A DNA stretch of 64,000 nt, from positions 1-64,000 of the forward strand of contig NZ_BMMX01000020.1 of assembly GCF_014646155.1 (NCBI RefSeq). The letters run 5' to 3'. The notes beneath the pieces are model-generated. The model saw only the letters and a list, made by a program, of their open reading frames with translations, was not told the DNA's origin and did no database searches. This document shows positions 26,233 through 35,174 of this stretch, piece after piece; position 1 is the stretch's first letter, and each line of letters opens with the position of its first letter. The translations under genes were made by a program, and so were the position numbers. This DNA is from Mangrovihabitans endophyticus. Its GTDB lineage: Bacteria > Actinomycetota > Actinomycetes > Mycobacteriales > Micromonosporaceae.

Positions 26233-26279
26233 TCGCAGGATTACTCGAAGTAGCGGATACTTTAGGAAATTCTTATCCG
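26228..26279. promoter_or_regulatory. two inverted repeats in an AT-rich gap
   Basis: AGTAATC-GCAG-GATTACT (26228-26245, 7-bp perfect arms) overlaps the lactonase stop codon. CGGATA at 26254-26259 pairs with TATCCG at 26274-26279 across 14 nt. The surrounding 85 bp are clearly AT-richer than the rest of the window and lie in front of the VWA gene, so they probably hold its promoter (TATATG near 26300) and an operator; the first hairpin could also end the upstream transcript. Confidence 0.4.
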
Positions 26280-26320
26280 AGTAACTTTCAACCGAACGTA
26301 TATGGCATTCGGTTCCAACG

Positions 26321-28114
26321 ATGCGCAGTATGGAGCGCGTGTCAGGACGCCATCGCAGAGAGTTCAACTTCCGGGGAGCCGGCGTCATCGCGGTGGCGAT
26401 GGCGATCGTGGTCGTCCTCGCCGGGTCCTGGCTCGGCTACCAGCAGCTCACCAACGACAAGTGCACGGGCCAGACGCGCCTGACGGTCGCCGCCGCCACG
26501 GAGATCGCGCCGGTGGTGGAGCAGGCTGCCCAGCGGTGGGTCACCCAGGATGATGCCAACGTCAACGGAACGTGCGTGGCGGTCAGCGTCAGCGCCGTCA
26601 ACCCGGCCACCATGGCCGCCGCGGTCGCCCGGGAGCACCAGGTCACGCTGACCGGTCTGGGTGACGCGCCCAAGTCCGTGGTGGTGCCGGACGTGTGGGT
26701 TCCGGACTCCTCGACCTGGCTGCTGCGCCTGCGGTCGGAGGCGTCCGGCTTCGTGCCCACCGACGGCAAGTCGATAGCGCAGAGCCCGGTCGTGGTCGCC
26801 ATGCCGGAGCCGGTGGCGGAGACCCTCGGCTGGCCGGACAAGAAGCTCGGCTGGAAGCTCCTGCTGGAGAAGATGAAGACGGACAGCGCGCTGCGCACCG
26901 GCATCGTCGATCCGACCCGGGACGCGGCGGGCCTGGCCGGGCTTCTCTCCCTCGGCAGCGCCGCCGGCGTCGACCAGGCCGGCTTGGCCGAGAAGGTGAA
27001 CGCGCTGCGCGCGCTGGCGGTCGGGAGTTCGGCGCTGCGCGACGATCTGCTGCAGAAGTTCCCGCGCTCGCGCGAGGCGGCCGATCTCGCTACCGGATTG
27101 AGCGCCGCCCCGCTGTCCGAGGAGGACGTGGTGGCGTACAACGCGGAGCGGCCGCCCGTGCAACTGGCCGCGCTCTACCTTGACCCGGTGCCGCCGCCGC
27201 TGGACTACCCCTTCGCGGTGATGCCCGAGGTCGACCTGCAGACCTCCGCCGCCGCGGCCGGGCTGCACCGCGTGTTGCAGACGGCGGCCTTCAAGGACAG
27301 CCTGGCCGAGGCGGGACTGCGCGGACCGGACGGCACGGCCGGATCCGGGTTCGCCGCGCCGGTCGGCGCGCCACCCGCCTCCGCTCCCGCCCCGGCGCCG
27401 TCCGCGTCGGCGGGCGAATCGAACGGCGGTGCCGCCGCGTCGGGCCTGGACGCCTCCGCGATCAGCCAGGCGCTGGGTAGCTGGGCCGCGATCACGCTGC
27501 CCGGACGGGTCCTGGCCGTGTTCGACGTCTCCGGTTCGATGCTGACGAAGGTGCCCACGGCCGGCGGCGCCACGCGTGCCGAGGTGACGCGCAAGGCCGC
27601 CGCGCAGGGGCTGGCCTTGTTCGACGACAAGTGGTCGGTCGGCAACTGGGTCTTCTCCACCGACATGGTGGGCAAACAACCCTGGAAGGAACTGGTGCCG
27701 ATCAGCCCGCTCACCTCGGCACGGGGGAAACTGCAGGAGGCGATCACCAAGATCGTGCCGAAGCGTGACGGCGACACCGGTCTCTACGACACCGCCCTCG
27801 CGGCGTACAAGCGGGTGCAGGACGACTGGGAGCCCGGCCGGGTGAACTCGGTGCTGCTGTTCACCGACGGCAAGAACGAAAACGAGGACGGCATCAGCCG
27901 GGCCACCCTGGTCGACGAGTTGAAGAAGCTCAACGACCCCAACCGTCCGGTACGCATGGTGATCATCGGGATCGGCGGTGAGGTCGACCGTTCCGAGCTT
28001 GAGGCGATCACCGGCGCCACCAGCGACGGTGGCGTCTTCATCGCCGAGGACCCGGCGCGGATCGGCGAGATCTTCCTGGAAGCGATCGCGAGCCGGACCG
28101 GCGCCAGCCAGTGA
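26321..28114 (+). CDS. membrane-anchored binding-protein/VWA fusion
   Basis: 597-residue extracytoplasmic protein. A single helix near residues 20-41 (VIAVAMAIVVVLAGSWLGY) anchors it or acts as signal. Residues 50-345 look like a periplasmic solute-binding domain (LTVAAATEIAPVVEQAAQRW, then WVPDSSTWLLRL). An Ala/Pro linker (about 347-380) leads to a von Willebrand A domain with the metal site VFDVSGSM, a Thr in GDTGLYDT and LLFTDGKNEN. VWA domains bind proteins through the metal, so this may be an adhesin-like or sensor assembly. Start ATG 26321 or 26330; no clear ribosome site. Confidence 0.85.
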   Translation: MRSMERVSGRHRREFNFRGAGVIAVAMAIVVVLAGSWLGYQQLTNDKCTGQTRLTVAAATEIAPVVEQAAQRWVTQDDANVNGTCVAVSVSAVNPATMAAAVAREHQVTLTGLGDAPKSVVVPDVWVPDSSTWLLRLRSEASGFVPTDGKSIAQSPVVVAMPEPVAETLGWPDKKLGWKLLLEKMKTDSALRTGIVDPTRDAAGLAGLLSLGSAAGVDQAGLAEKVNALRALAVGSSALRDDLLQKFPRSREAADLATGLSAAPLSEEDVVAYNAERPPVQLAALYLDPVPPPLDYPFAVMPEVDLQTSAAAAGLHRVLQTAAFKDSLAEAGLRGPDGTAGSGFAAPVGAPPASAPAPAPSASAGESNGGAAASGLDASAISQALGSWAAITLPGRVLAVFDVSGSMLTKVPTAGGATRAEVTRKAAAQGLALFDDKWSVGNWVFSTDMVGKQPWKELVPISPLTSARGKLQEAITKIVPKRDGDTGLYDTALAAYKRVQDDWEPGRVNSVLLFTDGKNENEDGISRATLVDELKKLNDPNRPVRMVIIGIGGEVDRSELEAITGATSDGGVFIAEDPARIGEIFLEAIASRTGASQ

Positions 28115-28146
28115 CGGTGTGCCCGATCCCCGCCCGGCTGGGATGA

Positions 28147-29289
28147 TCAGGACTCGGATCCGTCGGGGCCGTTCCAGTCCAGGCACACCACCACCGCGTC
28201 GTCCTCCAGATCGGCCTCGCCGAGGTAGGTGCGCAGGTCACTGAGCAGCGTCCGGACGGCTTGTAGCGGGGCCATGGCGGCCGAGCGCCGGACGAACCGG
28301 TGCAGCGCCACCTCGCCGTACCGTCCGGCCTCGGTGGCGGCCTCGACGATGCCGTCACTGACGATGATCAAGCGCTCGCCGGGCCGCAGCGACATCCGTT
28401 CGGCGCGGTAGTCGGACGCCTCGAACATGCCGAGCGGGAACTGCTCCTCCGGATGGCGGTCCCGCAGCGTGCCGTCGTGCAGTGTCATGAGATTCGGTGA
28501 GCCCGCGTCGACCACCATCAGCTCGCCGGTGCGGGTGTCGAGTTCGAGCAGCAGCGCCGCGACGTGTGCCGCGCCGGTGTGCTGGGCGAAGATCGCCTGA
28601 TCCGCCAGCGCCGCCTGGTCGGCCAGGTCCAGGCCGGCCCGGCGGGCGTTGCGCAGCGCGTACGTGGCAAGCGAGGTGAGCAGCGCGGCGGACATGCCCT
28701 CACCCATGCCGCCGAGCACGCTCAGGAACAGGCGGCCGTCCTGTTCCGCCCAGTCGAAGCCGTCGCCGCGCACCGCGTACGACGGTTCCAACTGGCCGGC
28801 CAGGCTGAACGACGGGCGCACGCGGCTGCGGCCGGGCAGCAGTTCCCACTGCATCTCCGCGGCAAGGGTCAGCCGGCGGGCGCGGGCCGCGCTGGTGTAG
28901 CGGTCGGTGCCCACGGTGGCCGATTGCAGCTCGTGCGCCAGCACGGTCGCCGCCACCGCGAGTTCGGCCCGCAGCCGCTCGTCGCCGGGCACGGGCGCGC
29001 ATCGCAGCACGCCGATGCGCTCGCCGCGCGAGGTCACCGGAAGGAAGACGGCCTGCCCGGCGGTCACCTCGGACTGGTGGTCGAAGCTGCGCCATGCCGG
29101 ATCGCCGGGCCGGACCGCGGCCGGGCCGGTGAACAGCGGCAACAGCGCCGTCAGGCGGTAGTCGACGAGGTACAGCTCAACCTCCGCAACGGCGAACTCC
29201 TTGGCCAGCACCTCGGCCAGAGAGTCGACTATCGCGTCGGCGGGCGCGTCGGTCAGCGCACGCACTACTGCGGTCAACCGCTCGGACAC
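28147..29289 (-). CDS. PP2C-type serine phosphatase (RsbU/SpoIIE) with GAF-like domain
   Basis: 380-residue cytoplasmic phosphatase. Residues 1-130 form a GAF-like sensor; the SpoIIE/PP2C catalytic domain runs from about 160 to 375. Its metal-binding motifs are degenerate in part: the first is AVRGDGFDWAEQDGRLFLSVL, where GD is present, then GMGEGMSAALL in place of the usual D-x-x-GHG. ERLIIVSDGIVEA and LEDDAVVVCLDW carry two further Asp sites. Family members dephosphorylate anti-anti-sigma factors, but no anti-sigma partner is in the window. Start GTG 29289 follows GGGGGTGTACGG. Confidence 0.88.
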   Translation of the reverse strand: MSERLTAVVRALTDAPADAIVDSLAEVLAKEFAVAEVELYLVDYRLTALLPLFTGPAAVRPGDPAWRSFDHQSEVTAGQAVFLPVTSRGERIGVLRCAPVPGDERLRAELAVAATVLAHELQSATVGTDRYTSAARARRLTLAAEMQWELLPGRSRVRPSFSLAGQLEPSYAVRGDGFDWAEQDGRLFLSVLGGMGEGMSAALLTSLATYALRNARRAGLDLADQAALADQAIFAQHTGAAHVAALLLELDTRTGELMVVDAGSPNLMTLHDGTLRDRHPEEQFPLGMFEASDYRAERMSLRPGERLIIVSDGIVEAATEAGRYGEVALHRFVRRSAAMAPLQAVRTLLSDLRTYLGEADLEDDAVVVCLDWNGPDGSES

Positions 29290-29352
29290 CCGTACACCCC
29301 CTCATTCGCCCCCTGCGGCTGAGTGTGCCGTACGGGTAGTCTCGGTCGCACC

Positions 29353-29829
29353 ATGGCCGAACACCAGGGATCGGGGCAAACCGATCCGACCCAGGCCGCG
29401 GCCGTCGACGACGCGGCGCGTGCGCTGCTGTCCGCCTGGGATGCCGCCCGCGAGCAGGCGACGCCGCGCCTGTCCGCGCCGCAGCTCGGTGCCCTGCTGG
29501 CGGTGGAGCGGGCGGAGGGCATCAACCTGCGTGGACTGGCCGGCCAACTCAACATGATTTTGTCATCCGCGTCCCGGTTGTGTGATCGGTTGGTCGCCGC
29601 TGGTCTGGTGGAGCGGGCACCCGGCCAGGCGGACCGGCGCGAGATCGCGTTGTTCCTCACCCCGTCGTCCCGGGCGCTGCTGGAAAAGCTGCGCACCACG
29701 CGGCGTTCGATGCTCGCGGCGGTGCTGGAGCGGATGTCGCCCGGTGGCCGGGCCGCCCTCCTGCGTGGCCTGTCCGAGTTCGCTGCGGTCTCCCGCACGG
29801 ACAGCGGGGAGTCAGCTCGCACGGCCTGA
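29353..29829 (+). CDS. MarR family transcriptional regulator
   Basis: 158-residue winged-helix dimer. The DNA-binding core is LSAPQLGALLAVERAEGINLRGLAGQLN, recognition helix SSASRLCDRLVAAGLVERA, and the wing QADRREIALFLT. Probably autoregulatory and controlling a neighbour. ATG 29353 lacks a ribosome site; TAGTCT at 29337-29342 ten bases upstream may be a -10. Divergent from the phosphatase gene (29289) and ends 18 bases inside the 3' end of the ROK gene. Confidence 0.9.
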   Translation: MAEHQGSGQTDPTQAAAVDDAARALLSAWDAAREQATPRLSAPQLGALLAVERAEGINLRGLAGQLNMILSSASRLCDRLVAAGLVERAPGQADRREIALFLTPSSRALLEKLRTTRRSMLAAVLERMSPGGRAALLRGLSEFAAVSRTDSGESARTA

Positions 29830-30978
29830 CAGGCGGTTGGCGAGCCAAGCGGCCGGGTCCTGCTGGACCGAGCGGATGACCGCGTCGGCCGCGCCGCGCA
29901 TTGCCGCGTCTGCACCCAGGGCCGCCGCGCGCAACTCGACCGGGGCGAGGTCGAAGGTCAGCACCCGGCGCCGCAGTTCGGCCTCGATCGGGCCGGCCAG
30001 GTCGGGGACCAGCGGCGCGTACCCACCGCCCAACACGATGGTGTCCACGTCCAGCAGGTTGACCACCGCGGCCAGGGCGATGCCCAGCGCCCGGCCGGCG
30101 GCGGTCAGCGCCCGCGCCGTCGAGGATCGCGCGGCGGCCGACTGGATCGCCTCCTGCCCGGCGAACAGTTCCAGGCAGCCGTGGGCTCCGCAGCGGCATG
30201 CCGGGCCGTCCGGATCGATCGAGACGTGCCCGATTTCGCCGCTCCAGCCGCGCACCCCGCGATAGAGTGTGCCGTCCAGGACCAGCCCGGCGCCGATGCC
30301 GATCTCTCCGGAGACATAGACGAAGCTGGGCCGGCCGCCCGCGGCGCGGAGTTCGCTGAGCGCGGCCAGGTTCGCCTCGTTGTCGACCGCGACCGGCAGG
30401 TCCAGCTCGGCTTGCAGCAAGGCCCGAGCGTCGACGTCCTGCCAGCCCAGATTGGGCGCCACCCGGACCCGTCCGTCCGCACCGACCAGTCCCGGTACGG
30501 CCAATGCGGCACCGGCCGCGCGAAGGCCGTCCGCCTCGGCGAGCTCGCGGGCCCGGCCCGCCAGGGCGGCGAGCCCGCTCAGCGCTTGCGCCGCGTCCAC
30601 CGGTCGCTGGTCCGCGTGCGAGACGAGCCGGTGTCGTACCGCCCCGGTCAGGTCCACCACGCAGGCGGCCAGGTAGTCGACGTTGATCTCCAGGCCCAAA
30701 CCCACCGGCCCGTCCGGGGCCGGCGCCAGCCCGGCCGCGGGCCGTCCCGCGCCGGTCCGCGGCGGCGGCTCCACCTCGGTCAGCAAGTCGCCCGCGATCA
30801 GCTCGTCGACCAGCGCCGACACGGTGGCCCTGGTGAGCCCGGTGGCGGACGCCAGGGCCGCCCGGGAAATCGGGTTTGCGCTGTTCACCACGGTCGTCAG
30901 CGCCAGCGCGAGATTATGGGCGCGGACGCTCGACTGGCGCACGGGGGCATCGGTGAAGGCGGGCAGGCGGGGAGTCAC
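29812..30978 (-). CDS. xylR: ROK-family xylose repressor (XylR-like)
   Basis: 388-residue regulator divergent from xylA. Order: N-terminal winged helix (SRAALASATGLTRATVSALVDELIAG, about 38-63) and a ROK sugar-binding domain with ATP-like fold (GLGLEINVDYLAACVVDL, VPGLVGADG). The zinc motif GH-x(9)-CRCGAHGCLE is complete. ROK regulators of this type bind the operator in the absence of xylose and release it when xylose is present. Start GTG 30978; CATTGT seven bases upstream is a possible -10 overlapping the xylA promoter. Symbol is from context and family. Confidence 0.88.
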   Translation of the reverse strand: MTPRLPAFTDAPVRQSSVRAHNLALALTTVVNSANPISRAALASATGLTRATVSALVDELIAGDLLTEVEPPPRTGAGRPAAGLAPAPDGPVGLGLEINVDYLAACVVDLTGAVRHRLVSHADQRPVDAAQALSGLAALAGRARELAEADGLRAAGAALAVPGLVGADGRVRVAPNLGWQDVDARALLQAELDLPVAVDNEANLAALSELRAAGGRPSFVYVSGEIGIGAGLVLDGTLYRGVRGWSGEIGHVSIDPDGPACRCGAHGCLELFAGQEAIQSAAARSSTARALTAAGRALGIALAAVVNLLDVDTIVLGGGYAPLVPDLAGPIEAELRRRVLTFDLAPVELRAAALGADAAMRGAADAVIRSVQQDPAAWLANRLSGRAS

Positions 30979-30982
30979 AGGC

Positions 30983-31035
30983 TTGACAATGCCACATCTC
31001 AGCCAAATAATTCAGGCAATAAACAAATCCGATCT
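30983..31035 (+). promoter_or_regulatory. xylA promoter and putative ROK operator
   Basis: TTGACA at 30983-30988 is followed 16 bp later by AAATAA (31005-31010). AT-rich arms CAAATAATT and AATAAACAAAT flank the core CAGGC between about 31003 and 31027, the AT-rich-arm layout of ROK operators, overlapping and just after the -10. The arms are not a clean palindrome, so the exact bound bases are uncertain. Confidence 0.45.
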
Positions 31036-31052
31036 GTTGCGTGGAGGTAACC

Positions 31053-32240
31053 GTGGCGGTTCAGCCCACCCGCGATGACAAGTTCTCCTTCGGCCTGTGG
31101 ACCATCGGCTGGCAGGCACGAGACGCATTCGGCGACCCCACACGGGGCGTCCTGGACCCGGTGGAGGCGGTGCACAAGCTCGCCGAGCTGGGGGCGTACG
31201 GCATCACCTTCCACGACGACGACCTGATCCCGTTCGGCTCCGACGCGCAGACCCGCGACGGCATCATCGCGGCGTTCCGCAAGGCCCTGGGCGAGACCGG
31301 GCTCATCGTCCCGATGATCACCACCAACACGTTCACCCATCCGGTCTTCAAGGACGGGGCGTTCACCAGCAATGACCGCTCGGTTCGCCGGTACGCGTTG
31401 CGCAAGGTGCTGCGCAACGTCGACCTCGCCGCGGAGATGGGCGCCAAGACCTTCGTGCTGTGGGGCGGCCGGGAAGGTTCCGAGTACGACGTGGCCAAGG
31501 ACGTGCAGGCCGCGCTCGACCGTTACCGGGAGGGCCTGAACCTGATCGCCCAGTACTCCGAGGACCGGGGGTACGGGCTGCGCTTCGCGATCGAGCCCAA
31601 GCCCAACGAGCCGCGCGGCGACATCCTGCTGCCCACCGCCGGGCACGCCATCGCCTTCGTGCAGGAACTTGAGCGTCCCGAGCTGTTCGGCATCAACCCC
31701 GAGGTCGGCCACGAGCAGATGTCGAACCTCAACTACGCGCACGGTATCGCCCAGGCGCTCTGGCACGGCAAGCTCTTCCACCTCGACCTGAACGGCCAGC
31801 ACGGCCCGAAGTTCGACCAGGACCTGGTCTTCGGCCACGGCGACCTGCTCAACGCGTTCGCACTGGTGGACCTGCTGGAGCACGGCGGCTGGGGCGGCGG
31901 GCCGGGCTACGACGGGCCCCGCCACTTCGACTACAAACCCTCCCGCACCGAGGACGTCAACGGCGTCTGGGAGTCGGCGGCGGCCAACATGCGGATGTAC
32001 CTTCTGCTCAAGGAGCGGGCGCGGGAGTTCCGCGCCGACCCGGCGGTGCAGGAGGCGCTCGCCGCGAGCAAGGTCACCGAGCTCGCGCAGCCCACGCTGA
32101 ACCCCGGCGAGACCTATGCTGATCTTCTCCAGGACCGCAGCGCGTTCGAGGACTTCGACGCCGACGCGGCCGGCGAGCCGGGCTACGGCTTCGTCAAGCT
32201 GCACCAGCTCGCGATCGATCACGTGTTGCGGGCCAACTGA
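31053..32240 (+). CDS. xylA: xylose isomerase
   Basis: Interconverts D-xylose and D-xylulose (and glucose/fructose) with two divalent metals, in the cytoplasm as a tetramer. 395 residues, the class I actinomycete length. Catalytic His54 and Asp57 are in ITFHDDD; metal ligands are in [22 protein letters not shown] and [16 protein letters not shown]. The N-terminus [18 protein letters not shown] is nearly that remembered for the Actinoplanes enzyme. Start GTG 31053 has a full GGAGGT ribosome site four bases away, so GTG 31041 is rejected. First gene of xylAB, divergent from the ROK repressor. Confidence 0.98.
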   Translation: MAVQPTRDDKFSFGLWTIGWQARDAFGDPTRGVLDPVEAVHKLAELGAYGITFHDDDLIPFGSDAQTRDGIIAAFRKALGETGLIVPMITTNTFTHPVFKDGAFTSNDRSVRRYALRKVLRNVDLAAEMGAKTFVLWGGREGSEYDVAKDVQAALDRYREGLNLIAQYSEDRGYGLRFAIEPKPNEPRGDILLPTAGHAIAFVQELERPELFGINPEVGHEQMSNLNYAHGIAQALWHGKLFHLDLNGQHGPKFDQDLVFGHGDLLNAFALVDLLEHGGWGGGPGYDGPRHFDYKPSRTEDVNGVWESAAANMRMYLLLKERAREFRADPAVQEALAASKVTELAQPTLNPGETYADLLQDRSAFEDFDADAAGEPGYGFVKLHQLAIDHVLRAN

Positions 32241-32254
32241 CCGACGAGAGAAAG

Positions 32255-33679
32255 ATGGAGCGCATGACTCTGGTCGCCGGCATCGACTCGTCCACGCAAT
32301 CCTGCAAGGTCGTCATCCGGGACGCCGAGACCGGGCGGCTCGTGCGGCAGGGCAGGGCGAGTCACCCGGACGGTACCGAGGTGCATCCGGACGCCTGGTG
32401 GGCCGCGCTGCAGACGGCGATCGACCAGGCCGGCGGTTTGGACGACGTGGCCGCCGTCTCGGTGGCCGGACAGCAGCACGGCATGGTGGTGCTGGACGAG
32501 AACGGTGAGGTCGTGCGCCCGGCGCTGCTGTGGAACGACACCCGCAGCGCCGGCGCCGCCGCCGACCTGATCGAGGATCTCGGCGGCGGCGAAGCGGGCC
32601 GCCGGGCCTGGGTGGATGCCGTCGGGATCGTGCCGGTGGCCAGCTTCACACTGACCAAGTTGCGGTGGCTGGCCCGCACCGAGCCGGAGAACGCCGCCCG
32701 GGTGGCCGCCGTCTGCCTTCCGCACGACTGGCTGACGTGGAAGCTGTCCGGCGCGCGTGGCCTGGACACGCTGCGCACCGACCGCAGCGACGCCAGCGGC
32801 ACCCTCTACTGGTCGCCGAAGACCGGTCAATACCGGCCGGATCTGCTGGAGCTCGGGTTCGGGCGGCCCATCGCCACACCCGAGGTGCTGAGCCCGACGG
32901 GCGTCGCCGGGCACCTGCCCAACGGCGCTCCGTTGGGTCCCGGCGCCGGCGACAACGCCGCCGCCGCGCTCGGTGCGGGTGCGCTGCCCGGCGATGTGGT
33001 GATCTCCATCGGCACGTCCGGCACGGTGTTCGTGGCCAGCGACGTGGCGCCCGACGATCCGAGCGGCACGGTGGCCGGTTTCGCCGACACCACGGGCCGG
33101 TTCCTGCCGATCGTCGTCACGCTGAACGCGGCGCGGGTGCTGGACGCCGCGGTGCGGTTGCTCGGCGTCGACCACGAGCAGTTGGCGAAGCTGGCGTTGT
33201 CCGCGCCGGCGGGTGCCGGCGGGCTGGTGCTGATCCCGTACCTGGAGGGGGAGCGCACGCCGAACCGGCCCCGGGCGACCGGCGCGATCCACGGGCTGAC
33301 GCTGCGCACCTCGGACCCCGCGCACATGGCCCGCGCCGCGGTCGAGGGGATGCTGTGCGCGCTGGCGGACGGGTTGGACGCCCTGGTCCGGCACGGTGCC
33401 ACCGCCAACCGTGTGGTGCTCATCGGCGGCGGGGCGCGCAGCGAGGCGGTGCGCCGCATCGCGCCCGCCCTGTTCGGCCTGCCGGTGCTGGTTCCGCCGC
33501 CCGGGGAATACGTCGCGGACGGCGCCGCGCGCCAGGCGGCGTGGGTGAGCCTGGGCGGCGACGCGGCACCGACCTGGACCGCGGAGAGCCCGGAGGTCTA
33601 CGAGGACGCGGGCGTCCCGTTGATCCGGGAACAGTACGCGGCCGCGCGGGACGCGGTGATCGACCGGCCGGAGGGTTAA
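32255..33679 (+). CDS. xylB: xylulokinase
   Basis: Phosphorylates D-xylulose to xylulose 5-phosphate for the pentose phosphate pathway. 474 residues of the FGGY kinase family: [17 protein letters not shown] (ATP phosphate loop), [13 protein letters not shown] (substrate site with conserved GQQHG), LLWNDTRS, catalytic Asp in [11 protein letters not shown], and the adenosine motif [15 protein letters not shown]. It lies 14 bases after xylA in the same operon. ATG 32255 or ATG 32264; the second has GGAG three bases upstream and keeps the domain intact. Confidence 0.97.
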   Translation: MERMTLVAGIDSSTQSCKVVIRDAETGRLVRQGRASHPDGTEVHPDAWWAALQTAIDQAGGLDDVAAVSVAGQQHGMVVLDENGEVVRPALLWNDTRSAGAAADLIEDLGGGEAGRRAWVDAVGIVPVASFTLTKLRWLARTEPENAARVAAVCLPHDWLTWKLSGARGLDTLRTDRSDASGTLYWSPKTGQYRPDLLELGFGRPIATPEVLSPTGVAGHLPNGAPLGPGAGDNAAAALGAGALPGDVVISIGTSGTVFVASDVAPDDPSGTVAGFADTTGRFLPIVVTLNAARVLDAAVRLLGVDHEQLAKLALSAPAGAGGLVLIPYLEGERTPNRPRATGAIHGLTLRTSDPAHMARAAVEGMLCALADGLDALVRHGATANRVVLIGGGARSEAVRRIAPALFGLPVLVPPPGEYVADGAARQAAWVSLGGDAAPTWTAESPEVYEDAGVPLIREQYAAARDAVIDRPEG

Positions 33680-33682
33680 CCT
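33677..33682 (+). promoter_or_regulatory. possible -10 box for the MFS gene
   Basis: TAACCT starts at the xylB stop codon and ends 7 nt before GTG 33690, which has no ribosome site. It could give a leaderless MFS mRNA in addition to read-through from xylAB. Confidence 0.35.
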
Positions 33683-33689
33683 CTTCCCC

Positions 33690-35174
33690 GTGACTCTGCG
33701 GGGCAGCGCGGCGCACCGCGTCTACAGCGTGGTCGTCTTCGTGGTGCTGGCAGCGCTGGACAACGTGGCGATCGGCCTGGTGCCGCCGCTGTACGGCAGC
33801 ATCGGGACGGCGTTCGGCGTTTCCGAGGCACACATCGCGCTCGCCACCACCGTGATGTTCCTGATCAGCGCGGTGGCGGCGATCGGTTTCGCGTACGCGG
33901 GAGACCGCACCGACCGCAAACCGGTGCTGATCATCGGCACCGTGATCTGGGTTGCCGGCACCGCATGGTCCGGCCTGAGCGGCGGATACACCAGTTTCCT
34001 GCTGTCCCAGGTGTTCGCCGCCTTCGGCCTGGGCGCGGTCGCGTCGGTGAGCTTCTCGGTGGTCAGCGACCTGATCTCGCCGAAGCGCCGCGGGCTGGCG
34101 ATGAGCTTCTGGGGGCTGTCGCAGGGCGTCGGCACCATCGCCGGCACCATGACCGGTGGCGTGCTCGGCCACCAGGACTGGCGTCGTCCGTTCCTGGTGG
34201 TGGCCGCCGCCGGTGTGGTGGCCGCGTTGGCGTACCTGTTCACCTACAACGTGCCGCGCGGGGACAGCCAGCCGGAATTGGCAGGCATCGAGTACGACGA
34301 GCGGATCCACCACGATCACCTGCCGGTGATCCTGCGCCGGCGTACCAACATCTGGCTGATTCTGCAGGGGCTGTCCGCGCAGGTGGCGTTCGGTTCGCTG
34401 GTCTGGTTGCCGGTGCTGTTCCGGGCCAGGGCGGCCGACCAGGGCTATTCGAGTGGCACCGCGGTGCTGGTGGGCAGCGCCTTCGCCACCCTGTTCCAGT
34501 TGGGCGGCGCGCTGTCCATCGTCGGCGGCATGGTCGGCGATCGCCTGCAACGCCGTACGCCCCGCGGCCGCGCCCTGGTGGCGGCCATCGGCGTGCTGGC
34601 CGCCGTGCCGTTCTATGTGGTGCTGTTCTTCGTTCCGATGCGCATCCGGGTGCCGGACGGAGCCGGGTCGGCGGCGGTGATCCGCGCGGTGCTCACCGAT
34701 GTGTTCACCGAGCCGACCGTCGGTGCCTGCCTGGCCACCGCGGTCTTCGCGCTGATGCTCACGTCGGCCAACTCGCCGAACTGGTTCGCCATGATCGCGG
34801 ACGTCAACCCGCCGGAGCACCGCGGCACCGTCTACAGCCTCGGCAACCTGGTCAACGGGTTCGGCCGCGCGGGCGGCAACGCGCTGGTCGGCGTGGCGTT
34901 CAGTCGGCTCTCTGCGGCGTTTCCACCGCCGGTGAACTACGCCGTCGGGCTGGCCGCCTTCCAGCTCTTCTTCGTCCCCACCGGGATCATGTTCTGGCTG
35001 GCCAGCCGCACCGTCGGCAGGGACATGGCGGACACCCACGCCGCGCTGATGGCGGCGGGGGCGTCCGGTGCGCGGCGTCGGTCAGCTCAGGACCCACACC
35101 GTCACGTCGGCCGGGATCCGGCCGTCGGCGTCCAGGGGCTCGCTGCTCAGCAGGACTCGGGCGCCGACCGGTAG
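33690..35174 (+). CDS. MFS transporter
   Basis: 494-residue membrane protein with about 12 helices. The family loop between helices 2 and 3 is visible as GDRTDRKPVLI, and SPKRRGLAMSFWGLSQGVG follows. Substrate is not set by sequence; position after xylB and next to an alpha-glucosidase suggests a sugar. A large intracellular insert (ERIHHDHLPVILRRRTN) separates the halves. Start GTG 33690, 11 bases after xylB. The last 93 bases, coding for a hydrophilic Asp/His/Arg-rich tail, are antisense to the end of the GH13 gene. Confidence 0.9.
   Translation: MTLRGSAAHRVYSVVVFVVLAALDNVAIGLVPPLYGSIGTAFGVSEAHIALATTVMFLISAVAAIGFAYAGDRTDRKPVLIIGTVIWVAGTAWSGLSGGYTSFLLSQVFAAFGLGAVASVSFSVVSDLISPKRRGLAMSFWGLSQGVGTIAGTMTGGVLGHQDWRRPFLVVAAAGVVAALAYLFTYNVPRGDSQPELAGIEYDERIHHDHLPVILRRRTNIWLILQGLSAQVAFGSLVWLPVLFRARAADQGYSSGTAVLVGSAFATLFQLGGALSIVGGMVGDRLQRRTPRGRALVAAIGVLAAVPFYVVLFFVPMRIRVPDGAGSAAVIRAVLTDVFTEPTVGACLATAVFALMLTSANSPNWFAMIADVNPPEHRGTVYSLGNLVNGFGRAGGNALVGVAFSRLSAAFPPPVNYAVGLAAFQLFFVPTGIMFWLASRTVGRDMADTHAALMAAGASGARRRSAQDPHRHVGRDPAVGVQGLAAQQDSGADR

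Noticed and set aside
26228-26245. Strong terminator of the lactonase gene
   Set aside because: Arms are only 7 bp, the stem overlaps the stop codon and no T tract follows, so it is kept only as a possible regulatory repeat.
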